Below, piece after piece: positions 49,001-56,853 of a stretch of 64,000 nucleotides of DNA. Every line of letters begins with the position of its first letter. Positions within the stretch are counted from its first letter, which is position 1. The stretch lies in NCBI RefSeq assembly GCF_014651635.1, contig NZ_BMXG01000001.1, positions 292,517-356,516 on the forward strand. The letters are read 5' to 3'. The stretch comes from Cerasicoccus arenae (GTDB taxonomy: Bacteria > Verrucomicrobiota > Verrucomicrobiia > Opitutales > Cerasicoccaceae). The notes under the pieces are model-generated. The model made no database searches. It was not told the origin of the DNA and saw nothing but the letters and a program-made list of their open reading frames with translations. The translations under genes and the position numbers were made by a program.

Positions 49001-52000
49001 AGCCCGCTACATCCACTGCAATGAGCGGTTTCGTTTACACGACCAAAAACCATGAGACCAATGAAACCACGGTGGTTTCTACGCATCCTGACGGTTCGAT
49101 TATTTCCCTAGGAGGCAGTAGTGTGGAGCCGGTCAGCTTCGACTATGGCGTGGCTGGCGGCGAAACCTACGTGAAACGAAGTCTAGACGCGTCGTCAAAA
49201 AACATCTACGAGACCACCTACTACGATGCGATAGGTCGAGTTTCCAAGGTCGAGTCCCCCTCGGCCTCTGGTAGCGGTACTGCGGTCACAAAGTTTGAAT
49301 ATTATCCCTCAGAGGGCCAGCTTGAGAAAATTGAATCGCCTGATGGCATTGCCACGACGTTCGACTATGACCCATCCACAGGTCGCATGAACACCCTGAC
49401 TCAAGGTGACCGGATACTTAATGTCGACACTGCTTACGCCGGTAGTGAGCGCACTGTGACAACAAAGCTTAATGAGCACGAGATTCGTAAAGTGGTCACC
49501 AATCTTTCTACTCTGAAGAGCACCATCACTCCTCTTGGTCAAACGAGCCTCAATACCGTCATTACGCCTAATCTGGGAGCACGCAATATTAGCATGACCA
49601 ACCCCTACGGTTCGGTTACACTGGATTACACCAACGACTGGGCGCTCGAAACGATATCAACGGTTCTCGATGGAGCGAGTGGCACAACGAACTATACACT
49701 TGATGGCTTTAATCGTATCACTGGTCTGAGTAGTAGCTGGGGCGGTATCGCCTCTTCGGCTGCTTTCCGCAAAAACGGCATGATTAGTTCTCTAACCAGT
49801 CAGGGCCACACGACGAATTACAATTACTCGAACGGCTTTAAGAATGTCTCTGGAAACGCTCTTCGCGGTGATTTTGCCGTAGAGACGGATAGTAAGGGTT
49901 ATCTGACCGCTCTCAGCGCTCCAGGAATGCCGTCCCTGACTCTGGATACAAATATCAATGCTTCTGGAGTGGATCAGCAGTTGACCACGACCAGCAGTGG
50001 CGCGACCACCGAATGGAAGATCAATACTGGAGGAGCGTTTGAAGATAAAAGTTATGCTAATAGCCTGGGACCAACGTTGCAAAGTTCGGAGGGAGGGCGC
50101 CCGGAAAACTTAACGACTGCCCGAGGCATTGGTATTAGCTTTGAATACAAGGCGGGCTCTAATGAGCTTACCGACGTCATTTATTCAGATGGAACGCCCA
50201 ATGTTTCAATCAGTGTGCGTAATGATTTGGGATTGCCTTCCACATTCACGGATGGTTCCGGCGTCCGAACTCTGACTTACAAGGATTCACTGCTGGAGGA
50301 TGAGGTATGGACTTCCGGTGCACTGGGTGGCGTCACGGTCGATCGCACTTACGACAGTCTGTATCGTCTCACTGATCTATCTGTCACGCACGGCGGCGAG
50401 CAGCTCACTGCAGTCACCTATGATTACAGTGGCAATGACACCATGTTGCAAAGCTTGTCCTATAACGGCAACACGGTCACCTATGGCTACACTGGCGCGC
50501 GTCAAATCGATACCACCAGTTACAGCAGCGGTGTGTTGAGTGTTGACCGCGACTGGGATGGATCACGCCTAGATTGGATCAATAGCACCGCTGATACCAC
50601 ATACTATTTTGATCCCAGTTACAATTCGAAGGGCGAAATCGTCGACATAGACATGGGCTCGGGCAATTCATGGACCTTTGACTACAGCAACGCCCAGCTG
50701 TCGGGGGGAGAACTGAAGCATGGGAACGCGCTCTTTTGCGGATCAGAGTTTGATTACACTCTCAACGAGCTTGGCCAGCGAACGGGAGCGAACTGGGGAG
50801 GCTCGGTTCGAGGGTATGGCTACAGCAATGACTTGAATCAGCCCACCAGTCAGACTTATAACGGTCAATTGGATGTGGTGGTGAAGGCGGCAGACGGCGC
50901 AACGATTTCTGTGCTGAGCCGGGATAACCTCAGTTCCGTGGCCTATGCCGGAAGCTGGACGAGCGCAGATGCGCCCGTCGGATTCCAGGGTGACGACTAT
51001 CTGCATGATGGCAACGTGAACAAGGGCCGGCAATGGGTCGACTACTTCGTCAAACTGCTGCCCGGCGAATATTACCTAGACATGCAATGGCCCGCAGACG
51101 CCTCGCATGCCAGCAATGTACCTGTAATTGTGGCGGTAGGCAATGAACGCACACTACACACGGTCAACCAGAAGATCAACGGAAGCGCTTGGAATACGCT
51201 GCAGAGTATCACTGTGGGGCGTCCGACGGAGGTGAGCGTGCGTATCGGTACCGTAGACACTAACGGCACCGTAGTAGCCGACGCTGTGCGCTTCGTTGAC
51301 CAAGGGATCAATCCCGCGCCCGACATCACACTCGATGTGTCCGTTGGTGACGCCTACATCGTACATCCAACTACTTCCAGTGGAGGCTACACCTGCGCAG
51401 TCGTTTCGGCGGACAACTCCAGCGGCCCAGTCCTGCTCAATGTCATTATTCAGGGCGCACTGGCGGAAGCTAATGCGGTCTCCGAATACAACTGGCAGAG
51501 GGTGCTGCCTCCGGCCAGCAGCGCGATCGCTTACGATGCTGACGGCCACCGAGAAACCGATTGGCGCTGGAGCTACCAATGGGATGGGGCCGGACGACTC
51601 ACGACTATGGAGGCGACCATTGCTTCCGTCGCCGCCGGTCTACCCAACTACCGTCTGGAATTCGCCTACGACGCACAGGGGCGACGCTACCGCAAGAGCG
51701 TTTACGAGCACGACCAGCATCTCTACACGCGCTACTTCGTGTATGACGGATGGAATCTGGCAGCCGAGCTCGACGAAAATTACGAGCCGATCAACAGCTA
51801 CGCCTGGGGGCCGGACATATCCGGCGGCTACGGGGCGGGCGGCATCGGCGGCCTAGCAGCGATCACCTCTCACGAATTCAACACAACCGTCTTTCCCGTC
51901 TACAATCACCGCGGCGACGTGATCGCGCTGGTGGATTCAGACACGGGCTCCACGGTGGCCACTTACGAATATGGCCCCTTCGGTGAGCCCATGCATACGC

Positions 52001-53190
52001 CCGATGCGGTTAGTAGCTCCGTAGCCGACGCCAACCATTTCCGCTACTCAACTAAATATACCGACGCGGAAACCGGATTGGTCTACTTCGGCTACCGCTA
52101 CTACGACTCCATCATGGGTGTTTGGCTATCTCGTGAACCCCTCGGTGAAGGCGTGTCGCCAAACCTGTACGCATACTGCCACAATGATCCCGTGAACCAC
52201 GTGGATTACTTAGGCTTAGAAGGTATCGATATAGATTTTTTTATTTTGGGACCCAGTAACAGATCTGCAAACTTGGTTTCTGTAATCACCCCAGCAATAG
52301 TGGAAGTATCTGAGCCATACATCGAGTTGGCGCAATTTGCCGGATCTCATCCTGAAGTTCGAGGCGCGTTTGGAATGGGATTTGCGTGCCTAGAAATAGG
52401 TGGAGGAATTGCTTTAGCACCAGAATCATTTGGGACTAGTCTAATACTGACTGGAATTGGAATTGATAATCTACAAGCAAGCTGGAGGACCGTTCTTTCG
52501 GGAAGGGATGTTAGAAGTAGTTTGTCCAGTGGTATTACTGGCTCGTTAGTATATTTGGGGGTGGATTCAGACCTCTCTTATTTATTGGGTGATGTAGGGC
52601 CAGGCGCTGTGGATTTGTTTAGTTTGGGGAGAGTAGCTACGCGATCAGGAATTAAGCATTCCGGTGAACTCCTAGAATTTTCCTTCAAAAGTCGTGAGGT
52701 GTACTTTAAGCCACCATCGGGATTTCTAGATGAAATGAGGTTGCTTGAAGCGAACTGGGGCCCACAAATCAATACCTTAAAAGCAAGGCAAGCGAATGAT
52801 CCCCTCTTTTTACTCGCAATGGATGAGCGGACTGCTGGATCAATGGACGATCTACTCGCGGATTATTTAAAGGCGATAAGCTCACCGTCACCTCAGAACC
52901 ATCACCTAATATCAAATCCGATTGTTGATGCTCTTGAGCAAAATGGTATGGACAGGGCAACTGCCCTTGCATTAAGAAATAATCCGAGATTACAGTTCAT
53001 GTCGTCTCCGGGTGGCCATATCGGATATCAAGAGTGGCATATCAACTACGACGACTATATGATTGATTACATTAATAGCAAGGGAAGCGATTTCAACTTG
53101 ATTGATTTTTCCGACGAAATAGAGAAATACTACAATGATGGTGAAGCCGCTATAAGAATACCCGGGGTAATTCTGGGGCCAATTCAGTAA
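46039..53190 (+). CDS. Rhs/YD-repeat polymorphic toxin with C-terminal HNH-like nuclease domain
   Basis: I take the ATG at 46039, which begins a signal peptide (MKSAIRTFIFIAGILCTI); an ATG at 45988 overlaps the previous gene. The 2383-aa product has an acidic (EDP)n linker (~residues 55-70) and an AT-rich N-terminal region of unknown fold to ~730. A YD-repeat shell follows, interrupted at ~1615-1755 by a golvesin/Xly-like domain ending VVADAVRFVD. The Rhs core (YEYGPFGEPM, FGYRYYDSIMGVWLSREPLG) ends with NDPVNHVDYLGL at ~2058. The variable 325-residue C-terminus has a hydrophobic pre-toxin segment and then NHHLISNP, NPRLQFMSSPGGHIGYQEWH. These are consistent with an HNH/Endo VII-superfamily (AHH/SitA6-like) nuclease. 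The immunity gene follows directly. Confidence 0.85.
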   Translation: MKSAIRTFIFIAGILCTITSITQAQTIESVMCALQERHMCLEQRKYAESKCRNYNEDPEDPEDPEDPEEEYEPSPIEWGYGISNYPADYSLNSVPLSDMLDVLKVIRINYNLLIDEYVFPANSPGLGLLKGGRVQNVSLNHIGVINESNLVPALRQLASGINQMKYLKWPYVLQHGGTRADKWWPIDDINVTSYETNNSRKGLATSYTAVGGPIYDYESISEWLINEGYYEFDLQENGAEDIGEYQPGDSYHDLGFTIYSGQKDGLDGSFYLLGRNMPIYSSEAVVVEFGTWPEAYEEFKGYRAYKKFSGKNEYKCAWYDYDEDAESYSSPEGRNLATGYASATINGMWYSYLEYLINEEVWNQKTTFLFEPDVGGWEYIDSELRVRELEWNNSYIYNWTDGFLVFEPNFKYEVYLSDSIKVAAAGRNVGEVRVDFRQQTAYIDLGRGVDGVAPGYLGFSVLTERDPAFDGFGSVIDLDMLINARAFEVYYELDENEIPGVKPGELTSPDNYNYNYGYEKMEWYQTPRIKQVVGIDVIANVEPVGTGRGIDPDRYTVKLYRADQKGAFQNGSYRINGPPFDVIEISDSGDAVKLSGNHKEIKISYSKQPNPNGFFDFVNFTGIKTIFKGHRNTAQVESFDPYAAEYEVHVDNKLVYSRNFANASFFFGDSTFTIPSVAKHEAPTGHFELLYEPDGAISHGESSRNLTYRNIWEVVDNSTSDPPLSRNIGSYVTSVDGPNAFSQTFDDYGRLTSRTEQYRGSTLETTVIPSGSTVTTTVKWDGSVISQSQQVWNNGLTGYTITDGVGLETTVEYYGGNEGDLPWAIKSVAYPDGRTTDFSYSYSGGGLTTTVTTGPEVIESVTNQQGHLVSSVTTENGVTVTSATGSDYDGWGRPQKVTFLDGTKISRTYAADFRNLVLKETDRNGIEHTFSYDGLERVISVDSSEVDVDIDYDRFTTTTTYSAGGESYKVGSKTNGFGELLSAYNEFEPATSTAMSGFVYTTKNHETNETTVVSTHPDGSIISLGGSSVEPVSFDYGVAGGETYVKRSLDASSKNIYETTYYDAIGRVSKVESPSASGSGTAVTKFEYYPSEGQLEKIESPDGIATTFDYDPSTGRMNTLTQGDRILNVDTAYAGSERTVTTKLNEHEIRKVVTNLSTLKSTITPLGQTSLNTVITPNLGARNISMTNPYGSVTLDYTNDWALETISTVLDGASGTTNYTLDGFNRITGLSSSWGGIASSAAFRKNGMISSLTSQGHTTNYNYSNGFKNVSGNALRGDFAVETDSKGYLTALSAPGMPSLTLDTNINASGVDQQLTTTSSGATTEWKINTGGAFEDKSYANSLGPTLQSSEGGRPENLTTARGIGISFEYKAGSNELTDVIYSDGTPNVSISVRNDLGLPSTFTDGSGVRTLTYKDSLLEDEVWTSGALGGVTVDRTYDSLYRLTDLSVTHGGEQLTAVTYDYSGNDTMLQSLSYNGNTVTYGYTGARQIDTTSYSSGVLSVDRDWDGSRLDWINSTADTTYYFDPSYNSKGEIVDIDMGSGNSWTFDYSNAQLSGGELKHGNALFCGSEFDYTLNELGQRTGANWGGSVRGYGYSNDLNQPTSQTYNGQLDVVVKAADGATISVLSRDNLSSVAYAGSWTSADAPVGFQGDDYLHDGNVNKGRQWVDYFVKLLPGEYYLDMQWPADASHASNVPVIVAVGNERTLHTVNQKINGSAWNTLQSITVGRPTEVSVRIGTVDTNGTVVADAVRFVDQGINPAPDITLDVSVGDAYIVHPTTSSGGYTCAVVSADNSSGPVLLNVIIQGALAEANAVSEYNWQRVLPPASSAIAYDADGHRETDWRWSYQWDGAGRLTTMEATIASVAAGLPNYRLEFAYDAQGRRYRKSVYEHDQHLYTRYFVYDGWNLAAELDENYEPINSYAWGPDISGGYGAGGIGGLAAITSHEFNTTVFPVYNHRGDVIALVDSDTGSTVATYEYGPFGEPMHTPDAVSSSVADANHFRYSTKYTDAETGLVYFGYRYYDSIMGVWLSREPLGEGVSPNLYAYCHNDPVNHVDYLGLEGIDIDFFILGPSNRSANLVSVITPAIVEVSEPYIELAQFAGSHPEVRGAFGMGFACLEIGGGIALAPESFGTSLILTGIGIDNLQASWRTVLSGRDVRSSLSSGITGSLVYLGVDSDLSYLLGDVGPGAVDLFSLGRVATRSGIKHSGELLEFSFKSREVYFKPPSGFLDEMRLLEANWGPQINTLKARQANDPLFLLAMDERTAGSMDDLLADYLKAISSPSPQNHHLISNPIVDALEQNGMDRATALALRNNPRLQFMSSPGGHIGYQEWHINYDDYMIDYINSKGSDFNLIDFSDEIEKYYNDGEAAIRIPGVILGPIQ
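46203..46245 (+). repeat. In-frame 9-bp tandem repeat (Glu-Asp-Pro)n
   Basis: Four near-identical GAAGATCCA units and a degenerate fifth encode (EDP)n followed by EEEYEP just after the Rhs signal region. It forms an acidic proline linker whose length could change by slippage in multiples of three codons. Confidence 0.7.
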
Positions 53191-53846
53191 TGAGATATTT
53201 TTTTTTAGACACTTGGGACGTTCGGAAACGAGCGGGGCAGACTGATGGCTTTGCCTATGCTCAAATTGTAGGTGATAGGACGCTTAGCGATCTAGAAAGA
53301 TGTCCAATGTGCCGTAAACAAATTTCCGCAAAAAGAGTCCTTGCCGCTGATAATTTGGAATTTCGTGGAGGTGCTTTCGGTGACGTTGCATTCGGCTTAT
53401 CGTCTACGTTCGTTGTTTCTGAAAAGTTTCGAGAGTCATGGAGGAAGTCGCTTCTTGATGGATTAACTTTTGGTGACCAACCATTGAAATTATCTAGTCG
53501 GTATTTCTTTGCATATCCACAAACTCTCACTGTGAATTTTATCAATAGTCCTCCCAGTTCAGTTCCTCAGTCATGTGAAGTCTGTGGTGGTTCAGAGGCT
53601 ACTCAAATGGATGATTTGAACGATCTAGAGTGTTTGCATGATCTTGATTGCATCAATCCAAGTTGTATGCCTGGTTGGACTCTAATTAACCAAAGATTTG
53701 TCGACTTCATATGCGAAAATTCCTTCTTAAACTTTAGCTTTATGGAAGGCTTCCGGAGGGAGCCAAATCGACAATTAACAAGATTGGCTTACCACAAGCA
53801 GCGACTTGATGGTGATTATGTATTGCTTGATGTTTGCACGGTATAG
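53190..53846 (+). CDS. Predicted double-CXXC immunity protein for the Rhs nuclease (SitI6-like)
   Basis: The ATG overlaps the Rhs stop by one base (TAATG), the tightest coupling expected for toxin and immunity. The 218-aa cytoplasmic protein has two zinc-type cysteine pairs: RCPMCRKQ near residue 37 and SCEVCGGSEA near 128. Two more cysteines follow in CLHDLDCINPSC. This is the layout of the double-CXXCG immunity family linked in Myxococcus to AHH-type SitA6 toxins. I recognise the pattern, not a computed match. It should bind and block the HNH-like C-terminal domain encoded just upstream. Confidence 0.65.
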   Translation: MRYFFLDTWDVRKRAGQTDGFAYAQIVGDRTLSDLERCPMCRKQISAKRVLAADNLEFRGGAFGDVAFGLSSTFVVSEKFRESWRKSLLDGLTFGDQPLKLSSRYFFAYPQTLTVNFINSPPSSVPQSCEVCGGSEATQMDDLNDLECLHDLDCINPSCMPGWTLINQRFVDFICENSFLNFSFMEGFRREPNRQLTRLAYHKQRLDGDYVLLDVCTV

Positions 53847-53938
53847 GGCATCAAAGCTTTATACGTTCTTTGGATCATTTTCAGGCGCGACACCCTTATT
53901 TTCGCGCAAGTCCGGTAATAATCGCGATTGGGATATTC

Positions 53939-54142
53939 TGCGACAATGATCCGGTGAATCAGGTGGATTATCTGGGGCTGAATGTAATCAAGTATAACGA
54001 AAGGCCAGATGGTGGATTTGATGTTGTTTGGACTGATCGATTATTTCGCATTCCGCACGGAGATACAAAATTGGGTGTCCTTCGTCCAGATGGCTGGGTG
54101 GAGCTAGAAGGTGGAAATATCACTACCGTAGTCGCCCCTTAA
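53939..54142 (+). pseudogene. Orphan Rhs C-terminal tip (junction motif plus short tail)
   Basis: The frame resumes with CDNDPVNQVDYLGL, a near copy of CHNDPVNHVDYLGL that ends the core of the large Rhs protein. It continues 53 residues with a different tail (NVIKYNERPDGGFDVV, FRIPHGDTKLGVLRPDGW). The DNA of the junction is alignable with 52177-52215. No start codon, signal or ribosome site precedes it; a frame from 53834 is overlapped by the immunity gene. This is the classic orphan Rhs tip: a displaced toxin end that can replace the active one by recombination at the core. The tail is short, so it may be truncated. Confidence 0.7.
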
Positions 54143-54383
54143 AAAGCGTTCAACTTACTGATTATCAGTGACATATTTGTTTATGTTCGTCACGATTCTG
54201 ATCAGTAAAGCGTATTAAATCCTTAAAACTTGGTCAAACGATGAAGCCTAAAAAAGCATGTAAAGCTGAACCGCAACTTTTCCAGCAGGATTTGGAGCAT
54301 CTGTTGGATCAACGTGTTACGAGCCAATTTACGACCGTCCAAAAATGCCGAATTTAGCTCATAAGCTTTTTTTGTGGATCCCT
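54143..54383. other. AT-rich gap after the orphan tip
   Basis: About 240 bp between the orphan tip and the left direct repeat. A minus-strand frame at 54223-54483 runs into the repeat but shows no recognisable domain. I see nothing further here. Confidence 0.35.
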
Positions 54384-54664
54384 GTTTATTGAGAATAAAA
54401 GTAGCCGCTAGGGTCATAGTGGATTGTCGGGTTATGATTTTTTTGGCCGAAAATGCCTTTTTTTCGGGGACGAAAAAGCTCAACGCTTATGATGTCGTTG
54501 AGCTTTTTTGTTTACAGGAGGGTAAGCTGACGGTCGTTTTTGCGACGGCGTTGGCTGTTTAGGATACTGTGTGCCTGGGCCATGTTTTTTGTGTATGCGT
54601 TGTCTGCTTGATCTGGTGGCTGACTACGTTGAATGGCGCGTATGATTTGATCGGTTTGCCAGAG
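54384..54664. repeat. Direct repeat, copy A, 5' of the orphan toxin
   Basis: Begins GTTTATTGAGAATAAAAGTA and ends ...GGTTTGCCAGAG. It aligns along its length with copy B (56220-56518), including a stem-loop (54474-54507). The minus-strand reading gives the tail of the ORF found whole in copy B's neighbour (LWQTDQIIRAIQRSQPPD, then SILNSQRRRK). It is diverged but unmistakable, and the orphan toxin frame opens at its right end. So the pair brackets the orphan toxin/immunity genes and the methylase remnant. Confidence 0.7.
54474..54507. terminator. Hairpin in repeat copy A
   Basis: Perfect 12-bp arms (AAAAGCTCAACG and CGTTGAGCTTTT) with flanking A and T runs on both sides; a bidirectional terminator shape. 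The same arms recur in copy B. Confidence 0.65.
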
Positions 54665-55608
54665 TGGATAGCGTGCTCCCCAGAGCGAATACATGGGACC
54701 CTCGCAGAAAAACTAGCCTATATTTTGATGACTACGGGGCAATTGCCTTTGGCGCGAACTACACCTTTTTCTTGAGCTTTCCACAAGCAGAGCCAACTTA
54801 TTCAGGATCAAGTCGACAGAAGCCAGGAAGCTTTGGGGAGTGGTGGACGGATGTTCTCGCAGAAGAACTTGCATTGGTCTATCTCCGCAGCGTCGAACGT
54901 TCGTCACAGAACTTTGAGCCATTGCCTTGGTTTACTGGTCCAGCTTTAGATACCGCAGAGTTCGGGGTAGAATTTGCCATTCCCGGCTCAAGCAGCGGAA
55001 TTATGGCTGTGCGCGGTGATTATGAGGGAGCCAGGGCACAGGCAGGTAATTTCATCTTCCTACCGCTTATGTTCGCTGGCGGCGGTTTTGCTGACGATGG
55101 TTTACGCCTTGCTGGTGGTTTTGCGGATGATGGAATTAGATTTTTATCACCTAGTAGATTGGGAAGTGTCGGTGAGGCAAATCGCATTGCTCAAGGCTTT
55201 GGATCTATAGATGATATTTCATTTATTACTCGAGAGTTAAGGAGAAAGACAGGAGCTGAGATAGTTTTTTCCTCTAGGGAGGCTTTGCGGCGAGGTCGAT
55301 CAGGTGTCCCAATTGGCAATTATTTCGATTTAGATACAAATACGATTCATCTAATGACTGGAAGGGCCAATACAGGGCGTGGTGTTTTCTTCGAAGAAGT
55401 CCAACATGCATTAGACCAGTTCTATAATCCTGCATGGAACAATCCTTTTATTATGCAAGGTAACGTAAATCTCCATAGGGGAACTTTCCACAGATTGGCT
55501 AATAACCCATGGTTCAATTTAAGTCATGATGAATTGACTGGATTCCTTGGTTGGCAAGGCGGCGCTTCTCGAGATATGATTTTAGAATCCATGATGTTCG
55601 TGCACTAG
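54664..55608 (+). CDS. Orphan polymorphic-toxin C-terminal domain
   Basis: The frame opens with a GTG at 54664, directly at the end of repeat copy A, without a good ribosome site, and encodes 314 aa. It starts mid-domain (TSLYFDDYGAIAFGANYTFFL), as if cut from a larger Rhs-type protein. It has a Gly-rich hydrophobic pre-toxin part (FIFLPLMFAGGGFADDGLRL) and ends in a compact ~120-aa domain with NYFDLDTNTIHLMTGRANTG and FFEEVQHALDQFYNP. The EEVQH block could be a metal site of a peptidase or nuclease, but I do not recognise the family. It is probably silent until recombined behind an Rhs core. An 89-aa acidic protein follows after 2 bp. Confidence 0.6.
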   Translation: MDSVLPRANTWDPRRKTSLYFDDYGAIAFGANYTFFLSFPQAEPTYSGSSRQKPGSFGEWWTDVLAEELALVYLRSVERSSQNFEPLPWFTGPALDTAEFGVEFAIPGSSSGIMAVRGDYEGARAQAGNFIFLPLMFAGGGFADDGLRLAGGFADDGIRFLSPSRLGSVGEANRIAQGFGSIDDISFITRELRRKTGAEIVFSSREALRRGRSGVPIGNYFDLDTNTIHLMTGRANTGRGVFFEEVQHALDQFYNPAWNNPFIMQGNVNLHRGTFHRLANNPWFNLSHDELTGFLGWQGGASRDMILESMMFVH

Positions 55609-55610
55609 TT

Positions 55611-55880
55611 ATGAAGAATCTGTCAGAATTAGAAAATTATCACACTACTGAATGCAATTTAGATGAAATGCGGGAGCATTTCTCTTCTAACTCCTCATCA
55701 TTACCTGAGCATAGGAGAAAGGAATGGGCGGCATTTCTTTCAGATTTAGCTGACGGAGAGGTCATTTGGCATTTTGAGGCGGATGCTGAAGATTGGGATC
55801 GAGGGCTTGGAGCAGAAGGGTATATTGTTGTTAATGCTACTGGTCAAATCACCCGACATTTAGTCACAAAGATCAATTGA
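55611..55880 (+). CDS. Predicted cognate immunity protein
   Basis: This 89-aa acidic protein is encoded by an ATG 2 bp after the orphan toxin stop, the usual place for an immunity gene. It has an N-terminal helical half (SELENYHTTECNLDEMREHF) and a beta half (EVIWHFEADAEDWDRGLGAE). The small acidic size and position are typical; the fold is not identified. It would protect against the adjacent toxin domain. Confidence 0.6.
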   Translation: MKNLSELENYHTTECNLDEMREHFSSNSSSLPEHRRKEWAAFLSDLADGEVIWHFEADAEDWDRGLGAEGYIVVNATGQITRHLVTKIN

Positions 55881-55881
55881 A

Positions 55882-56145
55882 TTACTTGAAGATCCATTCC
55901 TGTTGCCCGGTACTGTTGGTTCTGAAATCGATATCGCGTTCTTTGTCAGTCTTACTCAACTTCGCTTCCTGACGGTCATCCGTCGCCTTGAAGATGTCCA
56001 TGAAAGCATTGACCTGTTCACGCAACGGTTCGCCGACCCGGTGCCAGTGAATGTTCTCCCATTGGCCGTTGAAGGTCATACGGAGCGTGTCGCCCCAGAT
56101 GATCCGCGCAGGGATGCCCCAGAGGGTCATGTTGATGTAGGCCAT
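55882..56145 (-). pseudogene. Fragment of an N-6 adenine DNA methylase-like protein
   Basis: The minus-strand frame begins MAYINMTLWGIPARIIWGDT and continues with WENIHWHRVGEPLREQVN to a stop at 55882. The phrase (Y)INMTLWGIPA...GDT resembles the C-terminal side of N-6 DNA methylase proteins of islands and plasmids, whose catalytic NPPY part is missing here. So this is a tail fragment at most. Another reading is an unrelated small gene, but it lies between the toxin cassette and mobile-element debris, and the region has no own promoter. Confidence 0.4.
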
Positions 56146-56219
56146 GTCACATGTTACTAGCCGAATTAACGCCGACCATTTTTGCCGATTTGGGATCATA
56201 CGATTTTTATGAGAATGCC

Positions 56220-56518
56220 GTTTTATTGAGAAAAAAAGTATCCGGTGGCGTCGTATCGCGCTGGGTGGGCTACGACGGATTTGGCCGAAAAATCGATTCA
56301 TTTTCGTCGACGAAAAAAGCTCAACGTATGATGGCGTTGAGCTTTTGTTGTTTTACAGGAGGGTGATTTGCTAGTGGTTCTCGGACGCGCATTTGCGCCG
56401 ACGTTGGCTGGATATGATGCGGTGTGCCTGGGCGAGGTTCTGGGTGTAGGCGTGGTCCGGGGGCTGGCTTTGCTGGATGGCGCGTATGATCTGATCGGTC
56501 TGCCAGAGGGCGTGTCGC
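56220..56518. repeat. Direct repeat, copy B, 3' of the orphan cassette
   Basis: Aligns with copy A (54384-54664): it begins GTTTTATTGAGAAAAAAAGTA, shares the GGCCGAAAA segment and the 12-bp stem-loop arms, and ends with GGTCTGCCAGAG. Unlike copy A it continues into the full 160-aa minus-strand gene, so copy B is probably the parental element and copy A a detached end. Confidence 0.7.
56315..56346. terminator. Hairpin in repeat copy B
   Basis: Perfect 12-bp arms AAAAGCTCAACG and CGTTGAGCTTTT with a short loop, 25 bp downstream of the minus-strand 160-aa gene stop. It should end transcription of the ExeA-like/160-aa pair. Confidence 0.65.
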
Positions 56519-56853
56519 ACATGGCGCAGCTCATCGCAGAGTCGATCTCCGTGGCGTAAGAACCACTGCTGGAGGCATTGCATGAGATACCTTGGGAAGT
56601 AGGTCTGGTATTGAGCCCGGTTGCCGTGTTTTACGATCTCATCGAGCCTTTGTACGATGAGTGCTTCGTAGCGTTGCGGCGGCAAGTGCAGGCCTTTGTC
56701 GTGGAGCCAGGCGGCTGGCCAGGTGATGGCTTGGCAAAGAACGATTTGGTCCCGGAAAAGTGTTCTGGGATGCTGATTGTGATAAAAATCCTCCCTGATT
56801 CGGGCAAGGATTTTTTGTAGCGATTGGCGTTCGATGGGTTCATTGCTGTGCAT
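56371..56853 (-). CDS. 160-aa protein of a transposon-like pair, unknown function
   Basis: This basic, helical protein has no domain I can name (QKILARIREDFYHNQHPRTL, YFPRYLMQCLQQWFLRHGDR). It overlaps the ExeA-like fragment by 14 bp on the same strand. Its last ~40 residues (ALWQTDQIIRAIQQSQPPDH, ISSQRRRK) recur in direct-repeat copy A, so it belongs to a repeated, probably mobile element. Confidence 0.55.
   Translation of the reverse strand: MHSNEPIERQSLQKILARIREDFYHNQHPRTLFRDQIVLCQAITWPAAWLHDKGLHLPPQRYEALIVQRLDEIVKHGNRAQYQTYFPRYLMQCLQQWFLRHGDRLCDELRHVRHALWQTDQIIRAIQQSQPPDHAYTQNLAQAHRIISSQRRRKCASENH

Noticed and set aside
54223-54483. 86-aa minus-strand ORF in the repeat A region
   Set aside because: It straddles the repeat boundary, has no recognisable domain, and does not continue in copy B.
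54512-54694. 60-aa minus-strand ORF as a separate gene
   Set aside because: It is the detached C-terminal end of the 160-aa element gene (repeat copy A), not an independent gene.
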